Origin: Roseburia sp.
GTDB lineage: Bacteria; Bacillota; Clostridia; Lachnospirales; Lachnospiraceae
Length of the DNA: 64,000 nucleotides
Reading direction: 5' to 3'
Assembly: GCA_026168605.1 (NCBI GenBank)
Contig: JAPFDX010000016.1
Span: 1-64,000 of the forward strand
The translations under genes and the position numbers were made by a program. Shown piece after piece: positions 1-7,965 of this stretch; position 1 is the first letter of the stretch; every line of letters begins with the position of its first letter. The notes under the pieces were generated by a model. That model searched no databases and was not told the DNA's origin. It was given only the letters and a program-made list of their open reading frames with translations.

Positions 1-2
1 AC

Positions 3-689
3 ACGGAGGATCTTTACAGCAGCAGACCGATCGCGCTGCCGCTGCCGAAGTTCGTGGTGTTCTACAACGGGACGAGGGAGGAGCCGGAGCGCAGGGAGAT
101 GTTCCTGCATGATCTCTATCCGCCGCAGTTTCGCGCCTGGGAGGCAGACCTGGACTGCCGTGCGGTGGTGCTCAACATCAACGCAGGGCACAACATGGAG
201 ATCATGAAGAAGTGCCGGAAGCTGGAGGAGTACTCGGTCTTTGTGGCGCGGATCCGCCGGTACCAGAACGACGGAAACGACATCGGGGAGGCGGTGGACC
301 GTGCGGTGGATGACTGTATACGGGAAGGTGTACTGGAGGAATTGCTGCGCAGCCAGCGCGAGGAGGTGCGTTCGATGTTACTGACAGAGTATGATGAAGA
401 GCGTCATATCGAGAATGAGAGAAGGATCGCGGCGGATGAAGCCTACGCCCGTGGAGCAGAGTGGGGAAGAGAAGCAGGACTTGCCGAGGGAAAGAAAGCA
501 GGACTTGCGGAAGGGAAGAAAGCGGGACTAGCCGAGGGAGAAAAGAAAGGACTTGCCGAAGGAGAGAAACTATTTGGCGAGCTGACCAATCTTTTGCTGA
601 AAGCATCTCGCATTGAGGATTTACAGAGAGCGGCGGAGGATACGGGATACCGGAGGAAGCTGTACCGGGAGTTCGGATTGAAGAGTTAA
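3..689 (+). CDS. Rpn-family recombination-promoting nuclease / putative transposase, 5' part outside the window
   Basis: The open frame enters from the window edge (codons from base 3) and ends at TAA 687-689. From base 1 it aligns with bases 1274-1914 of the complete copy downstream and is nearly identical in DNA and protein, apart from a longer C-terminal repeat. It therefore corresponds to the second half of an Rpn/PD-(D/E)XK-type protein; the nuclease core seen in the full copy lies before base 1. The C-terminal part is highly charged and probably helical, with four 8-residue GLAEG-type units. Family members promote RecA-independent recombination by DNA cleavage (knowledge from E. coli Rpn proteins); activity here is inference. 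A GTG at 54 would give a shorter frame but is internal to the conserved region and unlikely to be the start. Confidence 0.75.
   Translation, partial: TEDLYSSRPIALPLPKFVVFYNGTREEPERREMFLHDLYPPQFRAWEADLDCRAVVLNINAGHNMEIMKKCRKLEEYSVFVARIRRYQNDGNDIGEAVDRAVDDCIREGVLEELLRSQREEVRSMLLTEYDEERHIENERRIAADEAYARGAEWGREAGLAEGKKAGLAEGKKAGLAEGEKKGLAEGEKLFGELTNLLLKASRIEDLQRAAEDTGYRRKLYREFGLKS
474..569 (+). repeat. Four 24-bp in-frame tandem repeats
   Basis: Four consecutive 24-bp units (474, 498, 522, 546) encode AGLAEGKK, AGLAEGKK, AGLAEGEK and KGLAEGEK. The neighbouring paralogue has only two units at the same place, so the copies differ by exactly 48 bp and stay in frame. This points to slippage or unequal crossing-over. 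Confidence 0.85.
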
Positions 690-696
690 ACGTGTG

Positions 697-737
697 GGCT
701 GCCATGCGGATGGAATTTTTGCGTGGCAGTCTTGCTT
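697..737 (+). terminator. Hairpin after the first Rpn copy
   Basis: An 11-bp stem (ggctgccatgc 697-707 with gcgtggcagtc 721-731, one G-T pair) is followed by ttgctttc. The second Rpn copy is followed by a hairpin at the equivalent place with several compensating changes. It is probably an intrinsic terminator with a weak T-tract. Confidence 0.5.
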
Positions 738-972
738 TCATGGGGTAGATTTTAAGCATTTGATTTTTTCTATTATTCTTATCTTAAAATGCGGCAGGGA
801 TTATCTGCCCGTAAAATCTTTGGAGAAGCAGTGCTTTTCCATTCCGGCGTTTCGCCAGTCATTTCAGATACAGAAAACAAAAGAACCGTGTGTTTTGCCG
901 CAAAACCTTATAATTTTGTAGTTGACGGTTGCGGGAAAGCGGAAAAAATTTTATAATGGAGGGGAAGAACCT

Positions 973-1914
973 TTGGGAAAAAGTATACAGAAACACCAGA
1001 GAGAGTACAAGGATCGCCTGTTCAAAAAGATTTTCAGTGACAGGCGGAACCTGCTGGAGCTTTACAATGCGTTAAACGGTACGTCATATGACAACCCGGA
1101 CGACATTGTGGTCAACACGCTGGAGGATGTGATCTACCTTGGGATGAAAAACGATATTTCGTTTATCCTGAAAAACATCTTAAGCCTTTACGAGCACCAG
1201 AGCACCATATCGCCGAACCTGCCGCTGCGTGGGATGCTGTACATTGCATCGGTGATCCGGCAGGAGATCGTGAACACGGAGGACCTTTACAGCAGCAGAC
1301 CGATCGCGCTGCCGCTGCCGAAGTTCGTGGTGTTCTACAACGGGACGAGGGAGGAACCGGAGCGCAGGGAGATGTACCTGCATGATCTCTATCCGCCGCA
1401 GTTTCGCGCCTGGGAGGCAGACCTTGACTGCCGTGCGGTGGTGCTCAACATCAACGTAGGGCACAATATGGAGATCATGAAGAAGTGCCGGAAGCTGGAG
1501 GAGTACTCGATCTTTGTGGCGCGGATCCGCAGATGCCAGAATGAGGGAAACGACATCGGGGAGGCGGTGGACCACGCGGTGGACGACTGTATACGGGAAG
1601 GTGTACTGGAAGAATTGCTGCGCAGCCAGCGCGAGGAGGTGCGTTCGATGTTACTGACAGAGTATGATGAAGAGCGGCATATCGAGAATGAGAGAAGGAT
1701 CGCGGCAGACGAAGCCTACGCCCGTGGAGCAGAGTGGGGAAGAGAAGCAGGACTAGCCGAGGGAGAAAAGAAAGGACTTGCCGAAGGAGAGAAACTATTT
1801 GGCGAGCTGACCAATCTTTTGCTGAAAGCATCTCGCATTGAGGACTTACAGAGAGCGGCGGAGGATACGGGATACAGAAGGAAGCTGTACCGGGAGTTCG
1901 GCTTGAGGAGTTAA
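973..1914 (+). CDS. Rpn-family recombination-promoting nuclease / putative transposase
   Basis: Predicted 313-residue protein. I chose TTG 973 as start because ggagggg (958-964) sits 8 bases upstream and the protein then begins MGKSIQKHQREYKDRLFKKIF, as family members usually do; a TTG at 922 in the same frame has no such site. The N-terminal half carries the divergent PD-(D/E)XK nuclease signature: ND before a beta strand, then LYEHQS about 15 residues later. The C-terminal half is charged and helical and ends with two GLAEG-type 8-residue units. It is the complete paralogue of the truncated gene just upstream, about 280 bp away. Members of this family are often annotated as transposases, but no terminal inverted repeats were seen, so autonomous transposition is not supported. 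Confidence 0.8.
   Translation: MGKSIQKHQREYKDRLFKKIFSDRRNLLELYNALNGTSYDNPDDIVVNTLEDVIYLGMKNDISFILKNILSLYEHQSTISPNLPLRGMLYIASVIRQEIVNTEDLYSSRPIALPLPKFVVFYNGTREEPERREMYLHDLYPPQFRAWEADLDCRAVVLNINVGHNMEIMKKCRKLEEYSIFVARIRRCQNEGNDIGEAVDHAVDDCIREGVLEELLRSQREEVRSMLLTEYDEERHIENERRIAADEAYARGAEWGREAGLAEGEKKGLAEGEKLFGELTNLLLKASRIEDLQRAAEDTGYRRKLYREFGLRS
1747..1794 (+). repeat. Two 24-bp in-frame tandem repeats
   Basis: Two units (1747-1770 and 1771-1794) encode AGLAEGEK and KGLAEGEK. They correspond to the last two of the four units in the upstream paralogue. Confidence 0.8.
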
Positions 1915-1920
1915 AACAGA

Positions 1921-1965
1921 GGGTTGCTGTGCGAATGAAGTTTTGTGCGGCGACCCTGCTTTTTG
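1921..1965 (+). terminator. Hairpin terminator after the second Rpn copy
   Basis: The stem gggttgctgtgc (1921-1932) pairs with gcggcgaccc (1947-1956), using G-T pairs, and is followed by tgctttttg. It is homologous in position and shape to the hairpin after the first copy. Confidence 0.55.
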
Positions 1966-1967
1966 AT

Positions 1968-2000
1968 ATAAGAGTGGTTCGCGAAGCTTGATGCTCGTTG
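1968..2000 (+). repeat. Dispersed repeat, copy A
   Basis: The 33 bases beginning ataagagtgg and ending gctcgttg match 27 of 33 bases at 16798-16830, which lies just after the clpB terminator. Both copies follow the terminator of the upstream gene, suggesting a small dispersed intergenic element. Confidence 0.65.
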
Positions 2001-2005
2001 CTTTA

Positions 2006-2167
2006 TGACATAGGAAATTGCTGCGCAATCCTATGTCACAAAACACACTTCGTGTGAGAATGCGCACTCGCATGAGCGGAAGTATTGCTTCGCAATCATG
2101 CTCGCGCGGCAAAAGTGTGCTTCATTTAGAGTTTATTACAGCGCGGGGGTGTGCGAAGCACACTTTT
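2006..2167 (+). repeat. Hairpin-rich dispersed element in the gap before rarA
   Basis: This is the core of a 599-bp stretch without a gene (1915-2513). It contains a 10-bp inverted repeat tgacatagga/tcctatgtca (2006-2015 and 2029-2038) and a 13-bp perfect inverted repeat aaaagtgtgcttc/gaagcacactttt (2111-2123 and 2155-2167). Two blocks of it recur, fused together, at 7919-7965. Short open frames through it have no ribosome site or recognisable product. The rest of the gap (2168-2500) is AT-rich and holds only the promoter candidate listed for rarA and an 11-bp direct repeat (aatggcgaaat at 2295 and 2458). Confidence 0.65.
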
Positions 2168-2318
2168 GTTGTAGGCAGATGTCACTTACGCATTGCTTTT
2201 TATAGTGACGGATCGTGTGGAAAATGTTATGATATAGGCGCGTGTTATGAATTTTTTACATAGAAGAAATTGTTTTTTTGGAAAAATCATACAGAATGGC
2301 GAAATTTGGGCATATTAC

Positions 2319-2347
2319 TTGTAAAAAGAATCGATTTCATGTATGGT
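2319..2347 (+). promoter_or_regulatory. Candidate sigma-A promoter of rarA
   Basis: TTGTAA (2319-2324), 17 bases, TATGGT (2342-2347), about 170 bases before the rarA start. It is a moderate match to the consensus in an AT-rich leader. Confidence 0.4.
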
Positions 2348-2513
2348 AAACAGTGAAATGAATCTTTGGAATAAGAATCTGTCAATATGTCGCTGAAAAA
2401 GTCATTTTTTTGCAAAAAATAAATAAAAAATGCAGGATTTGATAAAAGAAATTTCATAATGGCGAAATATAGGCTGTATCAATACGGCAAAAGAATTGAA
2501 GGCAGGTTGTTAC

Positions 2514-3854
2514 ATGGATTTATTTGAGTATATGAGAGAACAAAAGAAAGAGAGCGAGTCTCCGCTCGCGTCGAGGCTGCGTCCAAAAACACTGGAAGAG
2601 ATGGTCGGTCAGCAGCATATTATAGGAAAGGATAAGCTTTTATACCGTGCGATCAAGGCGGATAAGCTGAGTTCCATCATTCTCTACGGACCGCCCGGAA
2701 CGGGAAAGACGACGCTTGCAAAAGTCATTGCCAATACGACCTCGGCGGAATTTATGCAGATCAATGCGACCTCTGCCGGGAAGAAGGACATGGAGGAGGT
2801 CGTCGCGCAGGCGAAGAATAACCAGGGGATGTACGGCAGGAAAACGATTCTTTTTATCGACGAGATCCACCGCTTCAACAAGGGACAGCAGGATTATCTG
2901 CTCCCGTTTGTGGAGGATGGGACGGTGATCCTGGTCGGCGCCACGACGGAAAATCCTTATTTTGAGGTAAACGGGGCGCTCTTGTCGCGCTCGATCATTT
3001 TTGAGCTTAAGCAGTTGTCAAAGGAGGATATCAAAACCCTGATCCTTCGGGCAGTGCAGGATAAGGAGCGGGGCATGGGCGCTTACGACGCTGAGATCGA
3101 GGAGGATGCGCTTGAGTTTCTGGCGGATATGGCAAACGGCGATGCGAGGGCGGCGCTGACAGCGATCGAACTTGGAATTTTGACGACCGCGCGCGGTGAG
3201 GACGGCAGGATCCATATTACGCTTGATGTGGCAAGCGAGTGCATCCAGAAGCGCGTGGTGCGGTACGACAAATCCGGCGATAACCACTACGATACGATTT
3301 CCGCTTTTATCAAGAGTATGCGCGGGTCTGATCCGGATGCAGCGGTCTACTATCTGGCGCGGATGCTGTATGCAGGCGAGGACATTAAGTTTATCGCGAG
3401 AAGGATTATGATCTGTGCGGCGGAGGATGTGAGCAATGCGGATCCGATGGCACTCGTGGTCGCGACGTCGGCGGCGCAGGCGGTGGAGCGCGTGGGGATG
3501 CCGGAGGCGCAGATCATTTTGTCACAGGCGGTGACTTATGTGGCGAGCGCGCCAAAGAGCAATTCTGCGGTCTGCGCGATCAGCGATGCGATGGAGACGG
3601 TGAAAAATACCGTGACAGCACCGGTTCCCGTGCATTTGCAGGACGCCCACTATAAGTCGTCGGGGAAACTGGGACATGGGGCGGGTTATAAATATGCTCA
3701 CGATTATCCAAACCATTACGTGGAACAGCAGTATCTGCCGGACGGGCTGACGGAGTGCAGATTTTATCATCCGTCGGAGAACGGCTATGAGAAGAATATC
3801 CGGGAATATTTCCATAAAATAAAGGGTATGCAGGAAAAGGAGGACGAGAAATGA
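2514..3854 (+). CDS. rarA: Replication-associated recombination protein A (RarA/MgsA), AAA+ ATPase
   Basis: 446 residues from ATG 2514, chosen over the in-frame TTG 2496 because gaaggcagg lies before it and MDLFEYMR is the usual family N-terminus. It is a clamp-loader-like AAA+ ATPase that acts at stalled replication forks. Visible motifs: Walker A GPPGTGKTT (about 59-67), Walker B ILFIDEIHRF (about 112-121), sensor-1 region GATTENP, and the C-terminal MgsA region ending with the conserved QQYLPD segment. Length is normal. The stop codon overlaps the start of the aminotransferase gene by four bases (ATGA), so the two are translationally coupled. Confidence 0.95.
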   Translation: MDLFEYMREQKKESESPLASRLRPKTLEEMVGQQHIIGKDKLLYRAIKADKLSSIILYGPPGTGKTTLAKVIANTTSAEFMQINATSAGKKDMEEVVAQAKNNQGMYGRKTILFIDEIHRFNKGQQDYLLPFVEDGTVILVGATTENPYFEVNGALLSRSIIFELKQLSKEDIKTLILRAVQDKERGMGAYDAEIEEDALEFLADMANGDARAALTAIELGILTTARGEDGRIHITLDVASECIQKRVVRYDKSGDNHYDTISAFIKSMRGSDPDAAVYYLARMLYAGEDIKFIARRIMICAAEDVSNADPMALVVATSAAQAVERVGMPEAQIILSQAVTYVASAPKSNSAVCAISDAMETVKNTVTAPVPVHLQDAHYKSSGKLGHGAGYKYAHDYPNHYVEQQYLPDGLTECRFYHPSENGYEKNIREYFHKIKGMQEKEDEK

Positions 3855-5146
3855 AATCTTATCAGGAGATGAGCAGAGAGGAATTACTCAGAGAGAAAGA
3901 AGCGCTGGAGGCGGAGTACAAAAAATATCAGAACCGGGGACTTAAGCTTGATATGTCAAGAGGCAAGCCGTCGCAGGAGCAGCTTGATCTGTCCATGGGA
4001 ATGATGGATGTGCTATCCCCATATTCAGACCTTGCCTGCGAGGACGGCACGGACTGCCGCAATTATGGCGTTCTCGACGGAATCCATGAGGCGAAGGTGC
4101 TCATCGGCGATATGATGGAGTGCAATCCTGACAACATTATTATTTATGGAAATTCCAGTTTAAATATCATGTACGATACGATCTCACGCTCCATGACGCA
4201 CGGTGTGATGGGAAGTACGCCGTGGTGCAAACTTGACAAGGTAAAATTTCTGTGTCCGGTGCCTGGGTATGACAGACATTTTGCGATCACGGAGTATTTT
4301 GGCATTGAGATGATCAACGTGCCGATGCTTTCGACCGGACCGGATATGGATATGGTGGAGAAGCTTGTGAGCGAGGACGAAGCGATCAAGGGAATCTGGT
4401 GTGTGCCGAAATACTCCAATCCGCAGGGCATCACCTATTCAGATGAGACGGTGCGCCGGTTTGCGAGATTAAAGCCGGCGGCAAAGGACTTCCGTATTTA
4501 CTGGGATAATGCGTACTGTGTACATCATTTATATGATCTTGACCAGGATCATCTGATTGAGATTCTGGCAGAGTGCAAGAGAGCCGGGAACCCGGATCTG
4601 GTTTACAAATTCAGCTCCACCAGCAAGATCAGTTTCCCGGGATCCGGTGTGGCTGCGATCGCAACCTCCGCCAATAACCTAGAGGATATCAAGAAGCAGT
4701 TAAAGATCCAGACGATCGGTCATGACAAGGTAAACCAGCTTCGCCATGTGCGTTTCTTTAAGGATGTGCATGGAATCACGGAGCACATGAGAAAGCACGC
4801 GGCATCGCTCCGCCCGAAGTTTGAGATGATCCTGGATACCTTTGGGGAAGAGCTTGACGGTCTGGGCGTAGGAAAGTGGTACAGCCCGAAGGGCGGCTAT
4901 TTTATCACCTATGAGACGCTGGAAGGCTGTGCGAAAAAGGTGGTCAAAAAAGCGATGAAAGCCGGTGTGGTCATGACGCCTGCGGGCGCGCCGTTCCCAT
5001 ACGGAAAAGATCCGGAGGACTCGGTGATCCGTATCTCGCCGTCTTTCCCGGAGTTAGAAGATCTGACGCTGGCAACACGTATTTTTGTGGTCTGCGTGAA
5101 GCTCGTCAGCATTGAGAAGATTCTGGAAGAGCGGGGAAATGAATAA
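3851..5146 (+). CDS. Type-Ic aspartate aminotransferase-like PLP enzyme
   Basis: 431 residues. It is a fold-type I aminotransferase; the N-terminal LDMSRGKPS and the internal YSNPQG and SSTSKISFPGSG motifs fit the class-Ic aspartate aminotransferases rather than the classical AspC group. Lys259 in SSTSK is the expected PLP-binding lysine and YWDNAY holds the PLP-contacting Asp and Tyr. Expected reaction: aspartate plus 2-oxoglutarate to oxaloacetate plus glutamate; substrate is inferred from the family. The ATG overlaps the rarA stop codon. The gene ends about 10 bp before a very long palindrome. Confidence 0.88.
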   Translation: MKSYQEMSREELLREKEALEAEYKKYQNRGLKLDMSRGKPSQEQLDLSMGMMDVLSPYSDLACEDGTDCRNYGVLDGIHEAKVLIGDMMECNPDNIIIYGNSSLNIMYDTISRSMTHGVMGSTPWCKLDKVKFLCPVPGYDRHFAITEYFGIEMINVPMLSTGPDMDMVEKLVSEDEAIKGIWCVPKYSNPQGITYSDETVRRFARLKPAAKDFRIYWDNAYCVHHLYDLDQDHLIEILAECKRAGNPDLVYKFSSTSKISFPGSGVAAIATSANNLEDIKKQLKIQTIGHDKVNQLRHVRFFKDVHGITEHMRKHAASLRPKFEMILDTFGEELDGLGVGKWYSPKGGYFITYETLEGCAKKVVKKAMKAGVVMTPAGAPFPYGKDPEDSVIRISPSFPELEDLTLATRIFVVCVKLVSIEKILEERGNE

Positions 5147-5156
5147 AGTACAGTTC

Positions 5157-5391
5157 ATGCACAGCGATTCACCGGAGCAGGACATAGCAAGGGCTTTTTA
5201 GCTACTCTAAAAGGGCATCTTCACAAACATGATAAAATCGCAGCGCCAAAACTCGATTCATTCTATCATTAAAAAGAGGGTAGAATGAATCTCAGACATT
5301 TGGTCGCTGCGATTATGTTTTGTTCAGATACCCTTATAAGAGTAGCACAAAAGCCCTTGCTATGTCCTGCTCCGGTGAACACTGTGTGCAG
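5157..5391. repeat. Giant imperfect palindrome (about 105-bp arms) between convergent genes
   Basis: The arms run from about 5168 to 5265 and 5281 to 5379 around a 15-base loop, with weaker pairing out to 5157 and 5391. The outer 30 or so bases (starting ttcaccggagcaggacatag) are perfectly repeated in reverse complement; the inner part has scattered mismatches and small indels, and the innermost 11 bp (gattcattcta/tagaatgaatc) are perfect again. It fills the gap between an aminotransferase gene on + and an unknown gene on -. It could act as a bidirectional terminator, but its length far exceeds what that needs; a MITE-like element is an alternative. No protein is encoded here. Confidence 0.9.
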
Positions 5392-5422
5392 TCTGTGCTG
5401 ACTTCCACAAAAGACAAAACAT

Positions 5423-6034
5423 TTATGCTTCTGTCTGGGCAGAGTCTGCAACGGCATCGCCGTTCTTCCAAGCCTCAAATTTCTCCACAACGGCGTCGTA
5501 GGTGCGCTGTGAAATATCAGGGAGTTCCTTGCCCCACGCTCCGGTGGCCTGTTCAAATCCCTTCTTGAAAGCGTCTAAAAGTAAATCCGCCTTCTCGGGA
5601 TCGTTGCCGGAAAGGGCTTTCGCGAAATCGAGAATACGGTCAGAGGTCTGTTCAACGCCCCAGTAGCCGTCCTCGGCGATGTCTGCCTGTGCCTGCGCTT
5701 TTGTGGCCGCGTCAATGGTGAAGTCTCCCTTTGCAAGGAAACGCCACATGGAATCTGCTGTTCCGATGACGGAACCCTGCTGGGTCATCATCTTCTCGAC
5801 AAGACTCCGAAGCTGCTCGGTGCGCCGGTCGGCGTCAGCCTTAAGCTTTGCCACGAGTGCGTAGTCGGTCTTTTTTGTGACGGTCTCTGTCTTTTCACTC
5901 TTCTCGTAAACCGCGCCGACATCGTTTTTTACAGTGTCCTTTGTCTCAGGCGCCGGTTTCGTCCCATATTTCTTTGGTGCTGTGTAGTCGGTTGTCCTTG
6001 GTGCAGATGTGCTGCTTACCGGATTCATTCCCAT
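5423..6034 (-). CDS. Conserved protein of unknown function, 203 residues
   Basis: Start ATG at 6034 with ggagg (complement of 6043-6047) 8 bases upstream. Residues 1-60 are rich in Ser, Thr, Lys and Pro and look disordered. From about 60 the protein is helical: a Lys/Arg-rich segment with MTQQGSVIG, a DIAEDGYWGVEQTSDRI segment, then a C-terminal domain with FKKGFEQATGAWGKELPDIS. No signal peptide, membrane segment or catalytic motif is evident. I do not recognise a named function. It stands alone, convergent with the aminotransferase gene across the long palindrome and divergent from ispE. Confidence 0.75.
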   Translation of the reverse strand: MGMNPVSSTSAPRTTDYTAPKKYGTKPAPETKDTVKNDVGAVYEKSEKTETVTKKTDYALVAKLKADADRRTEQLRSLVEKMMTQQGSVIGTADSMWRFLAKGDFTIDAATKAQAQADIAEDGYWGVEQTSDRILDFAKALSGNDPEKADLLLDAFKKGFEQATGAWGKELPDISQRTYDAVVEKFEAWKNGDAVADSAQTEA

Positions 6035-6153
6035 GATTCATTCCTCCATTCCCTTGGATTGTTTTTGTGTGGTGGCTGCACGGGGCAGCCCGCATCCATG
6101 CTGTGTTTCTATTAGCTATATCGACAGAAAGCTGCGGATTCTTTAGCTGGGAA

Positions 6154-6182
6154 TTGACCTTTTGAAAAAGAAATGGTAAGAT
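6154..6182 (+). promoter_or_regulatory. Sigma-A promoter of ispE
   Basis: TTGACC (6154-6159), 17 bases, TAAGAT (6177-6182), about 75 bases before the ispE start. Confidence 0.6.
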
Positions 6183-6256
6183 GCATATTGTATACAAAAT
6201 ACATTTGAGAAACGTAAGAACGAGCGGCACGTCCTGCGTGCCGGTATGGGGGTTTT

Positions 6257-7129
6257 ATGAAGGAAATTTCAGTAAAGGCGCTGGCAAAGATCAATCTGGG
6301 ACTGGACGTTGTGCGGCGGAGAGAGGACGGTTATCACGAGGTTCGCATGGTGATGCAGACGATCCATTTGTTTGACCGTCTGCAGATCACACGGAACCGT
6401 TCCGGCAGGATCACGATGTCCACAAATCTGGCATTTTTGCCGACAAATGAGAATAATCTGGTTTATAAGGCTGCAAAGCTTTTGCGGGATGAGTTTCAGA
6501 TCAGGGATGGTGTGGACGTCAGGCTATACAAGCATATCCCGGTCGCGGCGGGCATGGCGGGCGGCAGTACGGATGCAGCCGCAATGCTCTATGGGATGAA
6601 CCGTATGTTCGGTCTGGGGCTTACGAGAGAGGAGCTGATGGAGCGGGGCGTAAAGCTTGGCGCGGACGTGCCGTACTGCGTGATGCGCGGAACAGCTTTG
6701 GCGGAGGGCATCGGGGAGAAGCTGACCGCGCTGCCGCCGATGGTGAAGTGCCCGGTGCTGATCGCGAAGCCGCAGATCAGCGTCTCCACAAAGTTTGTCT
6801 ATGAGAATCTGAAGCTGAACAGCCGGACGGTGCATCCGGATATCGACCGTCTGACAGCGGACATCCGGGCGAAGGATCTGCGCGCGATCGCTGCGGATAT
6901 GGGAAATGTGCTGGAGACGGTGACGATACCAAACTATCCGGTGATCGCAGAGATTAAGGAACACATGATGGAGCACGGCGCATTAAATTCCATGATGAGT
7001 GGGAGCGGACCGACGGTGTTCGGACTTTTTGACAGCGAGGATACGGCGGTGGAGGCGTATGAGGCGATGCGTGCGTCGGGTCTTGCAAAGCAGATCTATC
7101 TGACCAGTATTTACAATAACCAGAGATAA
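6257..7129 (+). CDS. ispE: 4-diphosphocytidyl-2-C-methyl-D-erythritol kinase
   Basis: 290 residues, the usual length. GHMP-family kinase of the MEP (non-mevalonate) isoprenoid pathway: it phosphorylates the 2-hydroxyl of CDP-methylerythritol with ATP. Visible: N-terminal AKINLGLDV with the catalytic Lys, the glycine-rich ATP loop PVAAGMAGGSTDAA (about 95-108), GADVPYC with the catalytic Asp (about 137), and the C-terminal MSGSGPTVFG motif. The ribosome site is ggggg, six bases before ATG. A GntR-family gene follows 52 bases later and is probably co-transcribed. Confidence 0.95.
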   Translation: MKEISVKALAKINLGLDVVRRREDGYHEVRMVMQTIHLFDRLQITRNRSGRITMSTNLAFLPTNENNLVYKAAKLLRDEFQIRDGVDVRLYKHIPVAAGMAGGSTDAAAMLYGMNRMFGLGLTREELMERGVKLGADVPYCVMRGTALAEGIGEKLTALPPMVKCPVLIAKPQISVSTKFVYENLKLNSRTVHPDIDRLTADIRAKDLRAIAADMGNVLETVTIPNYPVIAEIKEHMMEHGALNSMMSGSGPTVFGLFDSEDTAVEAYEAMRASGLAKQIYLTSIYNNQR

Positions 7130-7181
7130 AAAGCGCTGCCGGGGGGGCCGGCGCGTGACAGACGGAAAATGGAGGAGAGGC

Positions 7182-7871
7182 ATGACAGAGGATTTGACTT
7201 TAAATATGAATGCATATCTGCCCCTGCGTGACGTGGTGTTTCACACGCTCAGGGAGGCGATTTTAAAAGGGGAGCTAAAGCCGGGAGAGCGTCTGATGGA
7301 GCTGCAGCTTGCCGCAAAGCTCGGCGTCAGCCGGACGCCCATCCGCGAGGCGATCCGTATGCTGGAGCAGGAGGGGCTGGCGGTCACGATCCCCCGCAAG
7401 GGCGCGGAGGTGGCGAAGATGACCGAGAAGGATATGGAGGACGTCTTACAGATCCGCGACGCGCTGGATGAGCTTGCCGCGTCGATCGCCTGCGAGCAGA
7501 TCACGGCGGAGGAGCTTGAGGATTTGCAGCGCACGATGCACGAGTTTGAGAAATACACGAAAACGGGCGATGTGAAGCGGACGGCTGAGGCGGATGTGCG
7601 TTTTCATGATATTATCTACAAAGCAACGCGCAATCCCAAGCTGGAAAATATGCTGAACAATCTGCGGGAGCAGATGTACCGCTACCGCGTGGAGTACTTA
7701 AAGGATGAGAAAAATTATCCGGTTCTGATCCGGGAGCACAAGGAGATCCTGGAGGGACTGGCGGTGAAGGATAAGGAGCGCGTGACGGCTGCGATGCACC
7801 TGCACGTGGAAAATCAGGTCAATGCGGTCAAGGAGATCATACGCGAGCAGGATGAGATGAATAAGGTCTGA
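7182..7871 (+). CDS. GntR-family transcriptional regulator, FadR/FCD subfamily
   Basis: 229 residues from ATG 7182, which has ggaggagagg directly upstream; an in-frame GTG at 7155 is less likely. Residues about 12-75 form the GntR winged helix (LREAILKGELKPGERL, then LGVSRTPIREAIRMLEQEGL). Residues about 85-220 form the helical FCD ligand domain, with Asp/His residues (RDALDEL, RFHDIIYKAT, AAMHLHVENQ) typical of its metal site. Such proteins usually repress genes for organic-acid or sugar-acid metabolism. No catabolic gene is adjacent, so the ligand cannot be read from context. A terminator follows at 7889-7917. Confidence 0.9.
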   Translation: MTEDLTLNMNAYLPLRDVVFHTLREAILKGELKPGERLMELQLAAKLGVSRTPIREAIRMLEQEGLAVTIPRKGAEVAKMTEKDMEDVLQIRDALDELAASIACEQITAEELEDLQRTMHEFEKYTKTGDVKRTAEADVRFHDIIYKATRNPKLENMLNNLREQMYRYRVEYLKDEKNYPVLIREHKEILEGLAVKDKERVTAAMHLHVENQVNAVKEIIREQDEMNKV

Positions 7872-7888
7872 ATATAAGGAACATACTA

Positions 7889-7917
7889 AAAGGGATGCGA
7901 GATCGCATCTCTTTTTT
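7889..7917 (+). terminator. Intrinsic terminator of ispE-GntR unit
   Basis: Stem agggatgcga (7891-7900) with tcgcatctct (7903-7912), one G-T pair, very short loop, followed by six T. Confidence 0.75.
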
Positions 7918-7918
7918 G

Positions 7919-7965
7919 TGACATAGGAAGTTGCTGCGCAATCATGCTCGGCGCGGCAAAAGTGA
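7919..7965 (+). repeat. Dispersed repeat, shortened version of the 2006-2118 element
   Basis: It reads tgacataggaa, ttgctgcgcaatc, then atgctcg and gcggcaaaagtg. The first part matches 2006-2030 and the second matches the bases around 2091-2116. The two blocks are joined at a cgcaatc heptamer, which is present at both block edges in the longer copy (2024-2030 and 2091-2097). Confidence 0.7.

Noticed and set aside
694..921. 75-codon open frame between the two Rpn copies
   Set aside because: No ribosome site; it covers the terminator hairpin of the first copy and has no coding pattern.
1..1914. Insertion sequence made of the two Rpn genes
   Set aside because: Although the family is often labelled transposase, no terminal inverted repeats or target duplications were found around either copy.
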